Positions 7,878 through 17,031 of a DNA stretch of 64,000 nt are shown here, piece by piece. The stretch is taken from the NCBI GenBank assembly GCA_937908115.1, contig CALEQZ010000054.1:1-64000 (forward strand), read 5' to 3'. The number at the start of each line of letters is the position of its first letter. The stretch's first letter is position 1. The position numbers and the translations under genes were made by a program. A model generated the notes under the pieces. That model worked only from the letters and a program-made list of their open reading frames with translations, did no database searches and had not been told where the DNA came from. This stretch comes from an uncultured Alcaligenaceae bacterium. Lineage in GTDB: Bacteria; Pseudomonadota; Gammaproteobacteria; Burkholderiales; Burkholderiaceae_B.

Positions 7878-9979
7878 GCGCCCCGTTGCTGCACGTCGAC
7901 GGACTGACCATATCCTATGGCACCCACGCGCCGCGGTTGCAGGCGCTGCACGACGTCAGCTTTTGCATCGAGCCTGGCGGTGCGCTTGGACTGGTCGGAG
8001 AATCGGGTTCCGGCAAGAGCACGGTGGCCTTGGCAGTGTTGGGCCTGCTCGATGAAGGCGCCCATCGCGAAAACGGCACGGTGCGCTTTCAAGGCAAGGA
8101 TATTTATGCGATGGACGACGATGTGCGGCGCCGGCTGCGCGGCAACCAGGTCAGCATCGTCTTCCAGGACCCCTTCACCACGCTCAACCCGGGCCTGCGC
8201 GTCGGCCGGCAGATTGCCGAACCCCTGCTGGTCCACCGCGCGATGACCGAGCGGCAAGCCTACGATGAGTGTGAACGGCTGTTGCGCGAAGTCGGAATTG
8301 CCGATCCAGCGAAGATGATGCGCAGCTATCCGCACCAGCTTTCGGGTGGGATGAAGCAGCGCGCGCTGATCGCAACCGCCCTGGCTTGCGACCCGGACCT
8401 ACTGATACTGGACGAGCCCACGACGGCACTGGACGTAACCGTCGAGGCGCAGATCCTGTCCTTGCTCGCTTCGCTGCGCCGCAGCCGCTCGCTGGCCATG
8501 CTCTTCATCAGCCACAACCTGGGCGTGGTTTCGCGCGTGTGCGACGACCTTTGCGTGCTCTACGCGGGACGGGTGGTCGAACACGGGCCAGCCCAGGCCG
8601 TGCTAACCCGGCCGCGGCATCCGTACACCAAAGGCCTGCTCGCATCGCTGCCTCGCCTGGGCGAGCGACGCAGCCGCTTGTCGCCCATTCCCGGACGGCT
8701 GCCCGACTTGCGCGAGCCGGTCGCCGGCTGCGTTTTCAAGCCGCGCTGCACGTTCGCCCTGCCCTCTTGCGAACTTGAGCAGATCCTGATCGATCAGGGC
8801 GACGGGCGTACAAGTCGATGCTGGCGCTCGCGGGAATTGGCCGACACCCCATGGCAGCTGCCCGGTACGCAGCGGCAAGCCAAATCCGAACAACAAGGCG
8901 ATGGGCAGGATCGTCGCACGCAACCTACGGAACGACCACTGGTACAGGTCATCAACCTGCGCCGCACGTTCCAAGTTGGCGGTTGGCTCGACGGCCTGAA
9001 GCTGGACATATCCGGCGGGGGCTTTCCCATCAAGAAAGAGCCGGCGCTGGTGCGCGCCGTCGACGGCGTCTCGTTGGACATTCGTCCCGGCGAGATCGTC
9101 GGGCTGGTCGGCGAAAGCGGCTGCGGCAAAACGACGCTCGGAAGGTGCCTGATCAACCTGATCACGCCGACCGAGGGCAGCGTGCGCATAGAAGGCGAAG
9201 ATCTTCTGCACGCGCCGCGCGCCCGGCGCCGAGCCTTACTGCGCAAGGCGCAGATCGTCTTCCAGAATCCGGACTCTTCGCTCAACCCGCGCAAGAGCGT
9301 GCGCGAAATCCTGGCGCGTCCTTTACTGCTGCATGGCCTGGCCAGCGGCAGCGAAGTCGACCGGCGGGTCGAGGCGCTACTAGACATGGTCCAACTGGAC
9401 AAGCGCTATGCCGATCGCTATCCGCACCAAATGAGCGGCGGCGAAAAGCAGCGCGTAGGCATTGCCCGGGCGCTGGCCACCGAACCCCGGTTCATCGTCT
9501 GCGACGAAGCGGTTTCCGCACTCGACGTTTCGGTGCAGGCGTCCATACTGAACCTACTGGCCGACCTGCGCGACGAACTGGGCGTGGCCTATCTATTCAT
9601 TTCCCACGACCTGTCGGTGATCTCGCACATCGCCGACCGCATCGTCGTGATGTACCGCGGCGTGGTCGTCGAGGAAGGCTCGGCCGAGCAGGTCCTGGCC
9701 CCTCCCCAGCACCCTTATACGCAGGCGCTGCTGGCCGCAGCGCCCGTGGTCGGCCGCAACAGCGGCAAACCAGCCCCGCCTGTGGTCAGCCGCCGCCTTG
9801 CGGATGTCTCGCGGGGCTGCCGTTACCGCGACCGGTGCGCGCGCTACCTGGGCGAAATCTGCGACACCGTGGCGCCGCCGACGCAACACGGGCCTGACGG
9901 GCACCGAATCGCCTGCCACTTGCCGCTGCAGATGTTGGCAGACCCGGCACAGCGCCCACCAGGGCCTGCGAGCCAATGA
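7874..9979 (+). CDS. Fused double ATPase of peptide ABC transporter (DppD-DppF type)
   Basis: The 701-residue protein carries two complete ABC modules. The first has Walker A GESGSGKST, signature LSGGMKQR and Walker B LLILDEPTTALD. The second has GESGCGKTT, MSGGEKQR and FIVCDEAVSALD. Each ends in the oligopeptide-transporter C-terminal extension with clustered cysteines (GCVFKPRC and GCRYRDRC). A linker around residues 330-355 joins the halves. In most Dpp/Opp systems these are two genes; here fusion fixes one heterodimer. The second Walker B reads DEAVSALD instead of DEPTSALD, a known tolerated variant. Confidence 0.94.
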   Translation: MSAPLLHVDGLTISYGTHAPRLQALHDVSFCIEPGGALGLVGESGSGKSTVALAVLGLLDEGAHRENGTVRFQGKDIYAMDDDVRRRLRGNQVSIVFQDPFTTLNPGLRVGRQIAEPLLVHRAMTERQAYDECERLLREVGIADPAKMMRSYPHQLSGGMKQRALIATALACDPDLLILDEPTTALDVTVEAQILSLLASLRRSRSLAMLFISHNLGVVSRVCDDLCVLYAGRVVEHGPAQAVLTRPRHPYTKGLLASLPRLGERRSRLSPIPGRLPDLREPVAGCVFKPRCTFALPSCELEQILIDQGDGRTSRCWRSRELADTPWQLPGTQRQAKSEQQGDGQDRRTQPTERPLVQVINLRRTFQVGGWLDGLKLDISGGGFPIKKEPALVRAVDGVSLDIRPGEIVGLVGESGCGKTTLGRCLINLITPTEGSVRIEGEDLLHAPRARRRALLRKAQIVFQNPDSSLNPRKSVREILARPLLLHGLASGSEVDRRVEALLDMVQLDKRYADRYPHQMSGGEKQRVGIARALATEPRFIVCDEAVSALDVSVQASILNLLADLRDELGVAYLFISHDLSVISHIADRIVVMYRGVVVEEGSAEQVLAPPQHPYTQALLAAAPVVGRNSGKPAPPVVSRRLADVSRGCRYRDRCARYLGEICDTVAPPTQHGPDGHRIACHLPLQMLADPAQRPPGPASQ

Positions 9980-10044
9980 CGTGACACGATGTGATATGTT
10001 TGGCCCCAGGTCCGCGCGTACGGTTCCGCGGCCCGAACAAGGAC

Positions 10045-11091
10045 ATGTCGATCACGCACGATACAGGCAGCAAGCGAGTGACGCTGCAAGACGTGGCCGC
10101 GCGAGCGGGCGTGGCGGTCTCGACGGTTTCACGCATCCTCATCGGCGAAAAAACCCTCAGCATCCGTCCCGAAACCCGCCAGCGTGTGCTCGAGGCTGCA
10201 CGGGCGCTTGCCTATCGGCCTAACCAGCAAGCCCGCACGCTGCGCACGCGCCGCTCCTACTCGTTCGGGGTGGTCGTGCCCGAAATCGACAACCCCGCCT
10301 TTACCACCATCATCCAGGGTGCGCAGCGCGCGGCGCTGGAAAACCGCCATTCGCTGTTGATCGGTTATGTCGACAAGCACTATCCCGACCTGGAGCTATA
10401 CCGCCGTCTGGTGCATGACAACCAGGTTGGCGGCCTGCTCGTGACAACCATCCAGAATCCGGACCTGACGCAAGGCCTGCATGCATTAGGCGTGCCCTAT
10501 GTGCTGGTCAACCGGCGCCTGGATGACAACACCCCCAGGGTGCTAGTCGACTATGAGGCCGGCACCCGGCAAGCCGTGGCGCACCTTTGCGCGCTGGGGC
10601 ACCGGCGCATCGGCTACGTCTCCGGACCGCTGGCGCACTACACCGGCCGCTCGCGCCTGGCAGGCTATCGCGCCGGCCTGGCAGAGGCCGGCATCGTCTT
10701 TGAGGCGTCGCTGGTTCAGGAATGCGAATACGACCGTGCAGGCGCCGAAGCAGCCGCGCTTCGCCTGCTGCAAGGCACTGGCGAACGTCCCACCGCCCTA
10801 TGCGCAGCCAACGTGGCGGTGGCTAGCGGCATCCTGGCGGTGGCACGCGGCCTGGGCATCGCAGTGCCCGAGCAATTGTCGGTCATTGCGCTGCTGGACG
10901 GCCCTGCCGCGAACATGCTCACGCCGTCGATCACGGCCGTGCAGTACCCCTTCTTCGAACTAGGCCACACGGCCGCGCTGGATCTCATGGACCTGATGGC
11001 GCAACGCCCGCTGCGCGACAGGCTGCGCGTGCTGCCACCAGGCGGCATCGCCGCCCGTGAATCAACCGGTCCGGCGCCAGCGGTCCGCTAG
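10045..11091 (+). CDS. LacI-family transcriptional regulator
   Basis: The 348-residue protein has a LacI-type helix-turn-helix at about residues 9-55 (VTLQDVAARAGVAVSTVSR, then the hinge region), followed by a periplasmic-binding-protein-like effector domain. The ATG at 10045 gives the normal short N-terminus; an upstream start would add 18 atypical residues. It lies 65 bases behind the transporter operon on the same strand and probably controls it in response to the transported ligand. LacI regulators usually sense sugars, so the pairing with a peptide-type transporter is mildly unusual. Confidence 0.9.
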   Translation: MSITHDTGSKRVTLQDVAARAGVAVSTVSRILIGEKTLSIRPETRQRVLEAARALAYRPNQQARTLRTRRSYSFGVVVPEIDNPAFTTIIQGAQRAALENRHSLLIGYVDKHYPDLELYRRLVHDNQVGGLLVTTIQNPDLTQGLHALGVPYVLVNRRLDDNTPRVLVDYEAGTRQAVAHLCALGHRRIGYVSGPLAHYTGRSRLAGYRAGLAEAGIVFEASLVQECEYDRAGAEAAALRLLQGTGERPTALCAANVAVASGILAVARGLGIAVPEQLSVIALLDGPAANMLTPSITAVQYPFFELGHTAALDLMDLMAQRPLRDRLRVLPPGGIAARESTGPAPAVR

Positions 11092-11148
11092 CGGGCGATC
11101 GCCGCCACCGCGGCCGTAACGGCCCTGCGACGGCCGGCGCTCGCCACC

Positions 11149-11982
11149 CTACTTGCCCTTGCGCGCCTGCTCATACAGCGGCATGACTTTTTGAGCGGCC
11201 TGCTTCAACTCGGCACCGCGCGTCTGCGCCGACGGGTGGGTGGACAGGAATTCCGGCGGCGCGCTCCCGCCGGAGGCCTTGTCCATCTTTTCCCACAGCG
11301 TGACGGCGGCGCGCGGGTCATAGCCAGCGCGCGCGGCCAGTTCCACGCCAATCAGGTCGGCCTCACTCTCGTGGGTACGGCTATTGGGCAATGTGAACAT
11401 GACTTCGGTCAGCTTGCCGCCCAAGTCCGAAGCCGCCGACGAACCGGTGGCCGCGCTCAGCACCGACAGGCCGATGCTCGTGATCATCTGCTGCGAGACG
11501 CGTTCGCGGGCATGCTCGCGCAGCGCATGGGCGATTTCGTGGCCCAGCACTGCGGCCAGTTCCGCGTCGGTGGGCTTGATGGCATCGAGCAGGCCGGTGT
11601 AGACGGCGATCTTGCCGCCGGGCATGCACCAGGCGTTGATGTCCTTGGCACTGAGCACGTGGACTTCCCAATTCCAGCGCGCTGCTTCGGGCCGGAAGGC
11701 GCCGACCTGGGCGATCAGGCGCTGCGTGATCTCGCGCACGCGCTTGACCTGCGCCGCGTCACGGTCCAGCAGCCCTTTGGCCTTGGCCTGGGCGATGATC
11801 TGGCTGTATTGGCTGCCGGCTTCCTGCTCGAGCGCCTGCTCGGACACGAGGCTGGACATGTACTGGGTGCGGTTTACGCCGATGGCACCGGATTGCGTCG
11901 TGCTCACGCCGGCGCATCCGGCCAGGAGCGCGGCGGCGCCTGCGGCAGCCCACCGGCGGCACGAAGAAAGCGACAGGGTCAT
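11149..11982 (-). CDS. M48-family metalloprotease lipoprotein
   Basis: This 277-residue protein has a lipoprotein signal peptide with lipobox LLAGC (Cys near residue 22), so it is likely anchored in the outer membrane facing the periplasm. The zinc protease core shows LGHEIAHALREH (HExxH) and the third ligand in THESEADLIG. Such LoiP/BepA-like proteases take part in outer-membrane protein quality control. The ATG at 11982 fits the signal peptide; a longer frame runs upstream without similarity. It follows aroC by 23 bases on the same strand and converges with the LacI gene. Confidence 0.9.
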   Translation of the reverse strand: MTLSLSSCRRWAAAGAAALLAGCAGVSTTQSGAIGVNRTQYMSSLVSEQALEQEAGSQYSQIIAQAKAKGLLDRDAAQVKRVREITQRLIAQVGAFRPEAARWNWEVHVLSAKDINAWCMPGGKIAVYTGLLDAIKPTDAELAAVLGHEIAHALREHARERVSQQMITSIGLSVLSAATGSSAASDLGGKLTEVMFTLPNSRTHESEADLIGVELAARAGYDPRAAVTLWEKMDKASGGSAPPEFLSTHPSAQTRGAELKQAAQKVMPLYEQARKGK

Positions 11983-12005
11983 GACGGCCTCCGCAAGAAA
12001 TGGTG

Positions 12006-13109
12006 CTATTGCTGCGCCGCAGCGCGCGCAGGCATGAACCCGGGATCGGGCTCGCGGCACTGGGCGCGGTGGCGCAGGGCGTGATCGGCGAGCACCAGCG
12101 CCAGCAGCGCCTCGGCGATCGGCGTGGCGCGTATGCCGACGCAGGGATCGTGGCGGCCGAGCGTCTGCACCAGCACGGGCCGGCCGGCGCGGTCGACCGA
12201 GCGGCGCTCGATGCGTATGCTGGAAGTCGGCTTGATGGCCAAGGACACGGTGATGGCCTGGCCGGTGGAAATGCCGCCCAGCACCCCGCCGGCATGGTTG
12301 GTGGCAAAGCCCTCGGGGGTCAACTCATCACCGTGCTCGCTGCCGCGCTGGGCAATGCAGTCGAAGCCGGCGCCGATGGACACGCCCTTGACCGCGTTCA
12401 GCCCCATCATCGCGTGGGCGATGTCGGCATCCAGGCGATCGTAGATCGGCTCGCCCCACCCCGCCGGCACGCCCTCGGCGACCACTTCTATGCGCGCGCC
12501 CACCGAGTCGCCGTCGCGCCGAAGCGCATCCATATAGGCTTCGAGTTCGGGCACCATCGCCGCGTTGGGCGCGAAAAACGGGTTGTTGGGCACATCGTCC
12601 CAGCTGGCGAAGGGAATCGCGATCGGCCCCAGCTGGCTCATGTAGCCGCGCACGCGCACGCCGTACTGTTCGCGCAGCCATTTGCGCGCGATCGCGCCGG
12701 CGGCCACGGTGGGCGCGGTCAGCCGCGCCGAAGAGCGGCCGCCGCCGCGCGGGTCGCGCACGCCGAACTTGCGCCAATAGGCGTAATCGGCGTGGCCGGG
12801 ACGGAAAGTGTCGGCGATGGCCGCGTAGTCCTTGCTGCGCGCATCGCTGTTGCGGATGAGCAGGCCTATCGGCGCGCCGGTGGTCACGCCCTCGTACACG
12901 CCCGACAGAATCTCGACCTGGTCGGGCTCGCGGCGCTGCGTCACGTGCCGCGACGTGCCCGGCCGGCGCCGGTCCAATTCTGCCTGGATGTCCGCTTCGG
13001 TCAGGGCCAGCCCCGGAGGGCAGCCGTCGACGACGCAGCCGATCGCCGGCCCGTGCGACTCGCCGAAATTGGTGACGCAAAACAGCTTTCCTATGGTGTT
13101 GCCTGACAT
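12006..13109 (-). CDS. aroC: Chorismate synthase
   Basis: AroC converts 5-enolpyruvylshikimate 3-phosphate to chorismate using reduced FMN, the last shikimate step. The 367-residue protein begins MSGNTIGKLFCVTNFGESHG, a family signature, and contains RPGHADYAYWRKFGVRDPRGGGRSSAR and the late GGISTGQ and DPCVGIRATPIAEA motifs. The open frame extends about 300 codons further upstream, but that part has no family resemblance and the ATG at 13109 is the conserved start. The M48 lipoprotein gene lies immediately downstream. Confidence 0.96.
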   Translation of the reverse strand: MSGNTIGKLFCVTNFGESHGPAIGCVVDGCPPGLALTEADIQAELDRRRPGTSRHVTQRREPDQVEILSGVYEGVTTGAPIGLLIRNSDARSKDYAAIADTFRPGHADYAYWRKFGVRDPRGGGRSSARLTAPTVAAGAIARKWLREQYGVRVRGYMSQLGPIAIPFASWDDVPNNPFFAPNAAMVPELEAYMDALRRDGDSVGARIEVVAEGVPAGWGEPIYDRLDADIAHAMMGLNAVKGVSIGAGFDCIAQRGSEHGDELTPEGFATNHAGGVLGGISTGQAITVSLAIKPTSSIRIERRSVDRAGRPVLVQTLGRHDPCVGIRATPIAEALLALVLADHALRHRAQCREPDPGFMPARAAAQQ

Positions 13110-13637
13110 GTGCGCGGTTACCCCGAGACGCCGCCGCTTGTGGCCGGCTGGCAAAAACGGTGCGGTGCGAAGACCGCTGGATGAGCCGAGATTATGGCAT
13201 CGCCCACGCCACCCGGCCGGCCTTCGTGCTGTCGCACCTGCCGGCACTGCAACGGCCGCACGGACACTTTTTGAAAAATACGCGCGACTTTGAGAAAAAA
13301 CTGCAAGTTTTTGTCGTTGCCGGGCCGGCCCCTGCTGGCGAGAATGCCCGATTGCTTGAATCTGCGGACCCCGGCATGACAGCCCGACGGCGGGCCATGC
13401 GGCAGCTGTGCCGCTGCGCGTGCCCAAGAGATGCGGCCGCGCCGGGCGCCGTCGCGGAACCTGACCAGTCCGCGCTGTCGCACGCATCCCGCAATCACAA
13501 GGAAACGCCAGCCGAACAGCGGCCGGCCGGAGGTGGCAACGCATGATGAACCGACGAGCGCTTTGGCCGTGCACCGGCAATGTCCCCATTGGCCGGGGCG
13601 ACATGTGGCAAGAACATGGCCGTGCCACGCCGTACCG
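13110..13637. other. Divergent intergenic region, aroC and EAL-type gene
   Basis: This 528-base gap separates divergent genes. It has an AT-richer island near 13266-13320 (runs of T and A) within GC-rich flanks, the natural place for promoters. Several open frames cross it on both strands, but none shows a recognisable protein pattern. No RNA gene, repeat or confident promoter box was found. Confidence 0.5.
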
Positions 13638-14953
13638 ATGAGCGCACACCGCAGGTCCCGGCCCACGGATCCCGAGCGAGCACGCGTCGTCGATGTCCAC
13701 CCAGCGGCACCGTCGGCGGTGCTGCGCCATTCTTCGCGCTGCCTGACCCAGGGCCTGTCGCTGCTGGTGCTGACGATGGCGGTGCTGACGATTGCCGCGA
13801 CGACGGCCCTGAACAACAAGGTGCGCGATCTCGCCGAACCGCCTCCGCAGCCCGCGCGGCTGCTGGTGCACCAGGTAAGCGCCGAACTCGCCCGCCTGTA
13901 CGAAGCCGCCCGCGATGTGCGCGACCATGCCGATCCGACGCCGCAGGCGCTCGACGATTTCATCGCGCGCGTGCATACCTTGACCGGCCTGGTGGCGGCC
14001 GCGAAAGGCGAGACGGACGGCAGGCACGGGCCGGCCCAGGCGCCCACGCAGGCACGCGACAGCGTGCAGCAGCTATGGGCGCTGGCAGCATCCTGGCGCG
14101 AGCGCCTGGAGGCCGATCCGGCCGGAACCACCGCGCGTTCCGTCGCCCGGGAGGCGCTCGAGCGCATCGCGCAGATGCACAGGCTGGCCGACCGTTGGGC
14201 CACCGCCGTGGACGCCGCGCCGGTCCAAGCGCGCGATGAGGCCTGGGCGGCGCTGGCCACCAGCCTGCGCAGGCTGCAATGTTGCAGCAGCACTGCTTTT
14301 CGCTGGCCGTGCGTGCGCTGGCCGCAGGGGACGGGGCCGCGCGGCACGCCAGGGGGACGCTGGCCCTGCATCCGGCCGGCGGCGGCGAACCGGTGGACGC
14401 GGCTGCATTCATGCCCGCAGCCGTGCGCGTGGGCCTGGCAGCCGAATGCGATGTCCAGGCGGTGCGGCTGGGGCTGGATTGGCTGACCAAGGCTGACGCG
14501 CAGCTGCTCGTGTGCCTGTCCTGGTCCTCGCTCGGCCAGGACGATTTCCTTGGCCGGCTACGCCAGCTGCTGGCGGATCGACCTGTACAGGCTGCGCGAT
14601 TATGGCTGGAGGTCCCCGCGCTGAGCCTGGTTCACCAGCGCGACGACGTGCTGGCGCTGTCGCGGATGCTGGCTGAAACGGCCACGGGGCTCTGCTTGAG
14701 CGGACTGGCGCAGCAGCCCGCGGCCCTCGAGTACCTGCACCAGCTGCCGAAGCTGTCGTGCATCCGGCTGGAGGGCGCGTTCGCGCAGACGCTGTCGGCC
14801 AGCCCTGGCAACCGCAGGCTGGCCGAGGCCATCATACAGACGGCTTCGTCGCTCGGCGCGCAAATCCACGCCGACTACGTCGATGACGACGCCTCGCGGG
14901 TGCTATTGCGCGAACAGGGTGCGTGCATCCTGCGCGAGGGAGACATCGCGTGA
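13638..14953 (+). pseudogene. Membrane protein with degenerate EAL domain, frameshifted
   Basis: Two frames together look like one gene. The first (ATG at 13638) encodes a membrane helix, SLLVLTMAVLTIAATTALNN, then a helical, probably periplasmic, region. Resemblance ends near 14275. From about 14279 another frame encodes an EAL-like domain: FMPAAVRVGLAAECDVQ, a LCLSGLA segment and RLEGAFAQTLSASPGNRRLAEAII, matching late EAL motifs. The EAL signature and most acidic metal ligands are missing, so phosphodiesterase activity is unlikely even if intact. No second membrane helix, HAMP or GGDEF is present. The end overlaps the kinase start as GTGA. Alternatively they are two overlapping genes. Confidence 0.6.
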
Positions 14954-16137
14954 ACCCCTGGGAGCGACTCGCGGCCGCGGCCGGCATGGCCGACCCGGCG
15001 TGGCTGGCGCTGACCGTGCCCGGCCTGCTGGCCGGGGTGACGCTGGCAGCCGCGATGGCCGCGCGCCGGCAAGCAAGGACGCTCGCGGGGCTGGCGTTGG
15101 TCAACGCCATGGGGCTGCTTGCAAGCACGCGCGGCGCCCCGGACGGATGGATGGCGTTGGCCGCCTGCGCCACGCTGGCGCTGTGCGCCCTGCTCGCCCG
15201 CCAAGGCGCTTCACGCCGCCGCCTGGCCGCCGCCCTTGCGGCCGCCTGCTTGGCCGGACTCGCCTGGATGCTGCCGCCGCGGCTGGCGCCGGCAGGGCTG
15301 GCTGCGGTCATTTCGGCGCTGGCGCAGGCCGCCTGCGTCATCCTGCTTGCGGCCCACGCGTCGCGTACCGGGCGGCGAGGCGCCCCTGGTGCACGACATG
15401 CCCGGGGACAGGCCCAGGCGCCAAGCGAAGCTGCACAGTTGCGCGAACTGCTGGCCGCTCATCGCCATGCCGCGGCGCTGTTGGCGCACGAGCTGCGCGG
15501 CCCGCTGGCGACGCTGGGCGCGGCCTCGCAATCGCTGGAATTGGCGCTGGCCGGCACCGGCGAAGAAATCGACGCGCCGCTGGCCCGCATGCGCCGGGCG
15601 ATCTGCCGCCTGGACGAACTCGCCGGCAAGTTCGTCACGCATGAACGCCTGGCCCGGCGCATGATCGATCCGCAGCACGAAGCGGTCGACCTCGCCAGCC
15701 TGGCCCACGAGGTCGTCGCCGCCATGCAGCCGGACACCGCCCATGTCCTGCATATCGTGCCCGGTGCGCCGGCGCACGGCTGGTGCGACCGGGCGCTGTG
15801 CGCGGAGGTACTGCGCAACCTGATACACAATGCCGTCAAGTATTCGCCGGCCGACCAGCCGGTCACGATCGCATTCGGCCGCGCGCCCGATGGCGCGGTC
15901 GGGATCAGCGTCGCTGACCAAGGCCCCGGCATCGCTGCCGAAGACCTGGCGCGCGTTTTCGACGCCGACTACCGTGGCACGCCCCGTCGCGAAACGCGCG
16001 GTACGGGACAAGGCCTGTACCTGTCTCGGCAAATCTGCCTGCGCCAGGGGGGCAACCTCGAAGTCGACAGCACGCCCGGGCGCGGCGCCCGGTTCATCAT
16101 GCGGCTGGCCGGCGCGCCTCAGCCTGCGAACACGTAA
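14950..16137 (+). CDS. Membrane histidine kinase
   Basis: This 395-residue sensor kinase has about five to six hydrophobic helices in its first 150 residues with almost no periplasmic loops, suggesting intramembrane or cytoplasmic sensing. The kinase core follows: H-box LLAHELRGPLATL (phospho-His), N-box LRNLIHNAVKYSP, G1 VADQGPGIA and G2 GTGQGLYLSRQ. The GTG start at 14950 overlaps the upstream stop as GTGA, indicating translational coupling to the EAL-type gene. Its 3' end overlaps the convergent response regulator gene by 19 bases. The regulator is its likely partner. Confidence 0.88.
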   Translation: MNPWERLAAAAGMADPAWLALTVPGLLAGVTLAAAMAARRQARTLAGLALVNAMGLLASTRGAPDGWMALAACATLALCALLARQGASRRRLAAALAAACLAGLAWMLPPRLAPAGLAAVISALAQAACVILLAAHASRTGRRGAPGARHARGQAQAPSEAAQLRELLAAHRHAAALLAHELRGPLATLGAASQSLELALAGTGEEIDAPLARMRRAICRLDELAGKFVTHERLARRMIDPQHEAVDLASLAHEVVAAMQPDTAHVLHIVPGAPAHGWCDRALCAEVLRNLIHNAVKYSPADQPVTIAFGRAPDGAVGISVADQGPGIAAEDLARVFDADYRGTPRRETRGTGQGLYLSRQICLRQGGNLEVDSTPGRGARFIMRLAGAPQPANT

Positions 16138-16856
16138 CCCTTCCCGCGCACGGAAATGAGCGGCAGCTTCATGCCGCCGGCCTGGGCCTTGGCGCGCAGG
16201 CGGCTGACCAATACGTCGATGCGGCGCAGGTCGAATTCGCTCGGGTCGTCGGGTTGGAACAGTTCTGACAATTCGTGCCTGGTCACCACGTCGCCCGCGG
16301 CATCGAGCAGCGCGCCCAGGAAAATTCGTTCCTGGGCGCTCAGGCGCAGGGTGGCGCCATCCGGGGCGGCCAATATCCAGCCGCCGTCTTGCAGGGACCA
16401 GCCGGCGTGCGGTCCGCGCATGGCAGGCACTGCCGCGCCGCCCGTGTCGCCGCGCCGCAACCCCGACAGGCGCATGCGCCGCGCCAGGCTGCGGATGATG
16501 GAAGCCAGCTCGAGCAGGTCGACTGGCTTGGTGACGTAGACGTCGGCGCCGCCTTCCAGGCCGCGCACCCGGTCTTCCAGCGCATCCCTGCCCGTGAGCA
16601 TGATGATGCCGACGGCATGGCCGGCGCGCAGGCGTGTGGCGACCGCGAAGCCACCTTCGCCTGGAACGTTGACGTCAAGGATGGCAATGTCACAGCCGTG
16701 CCCGGCAAACGCGCGCAGGAAGCTCGTCGAGTCCGATGCGGCGAACGCGACGTGAAAGCCGAAACCTTTCAGGCCCAGCGCCAGCTCCTCACGGAAATCG
16801 TCGTCGTCCTCGAGCAAGCCGATGCGCGGCATATCATCGGAGATGGACGTTTGCAC
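16119..16856 (-). CDS. Response regulator, OmpR/PhoB-like
   Basis: The 245-residue protein has an N-terminal receiver domain (about residues 9-125) with the acidic cluster LLEDDDDF, the phosphoacceptor Asp in AILDVNVPGEGG and the conserved Lys in VYVTKPVD. The C-terminal part (about 150-243) looks like a winged-helix DNA-binding domain, including RRIDVLVSRLRAKAQ and ISVRGKGYVF. It is convergent with and overlaps the sensor kinase gene, an unusual layout for a pair, yet the adjacency makes partnership likely. Its promoter should lie in the 175 bases upstream. Confidence 0.88.
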   Translation of the reverse strand: MQTSISDDMPRIGLLEDDDDFREELALGLKGFGFHVAFAASDSTSFLRAFAGHGCDIAILDVNVPGEGGFAVATRLRAGHAVGIIMLTGRDALEDRVRGLEGGADVYVTKPVDLLELASIIRSLARRMRLSGLRRGDTGGAAVPAMRGPHAGWSLQDGGWILAAPDGATLRLSAQERIFLGALLDAAGDVVTRHELSELFQPDDPSEFDLRRIDVLVSRLRAKAQAGGMKLPLISVRGKGYVFAG

Positions 16857-17031
16857 GGAACAGTACTCCCCGCGAATCAGCGAGCTGGCACAATGGACGA
16901 AAGGGCCGCGCTCGGTCTATGCCACAAATAGTTACTGACTATCACTGTGCCACAATCGGTGCGGCCGATGCCCGCACGCCCCGGTGAATGGGGGCACGCC
17001 GCTTCCCCGCAGCCACGGCGCGCGGTGCGGG

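Noticed and set aside
13110..14027. Upstream extension of aroC by about 300 residues
   Set aside because: The ATG at 13109 gives the conserved chorismate synthase start; the extension has no resemblance and overlaps the divergent gene.
14260..14290. Programmed frameshift in the EAL-type gene
   Set aside because: No slippery heptamer or downstream structure was seen at the frame change, so an indel or separate starts is more likely.
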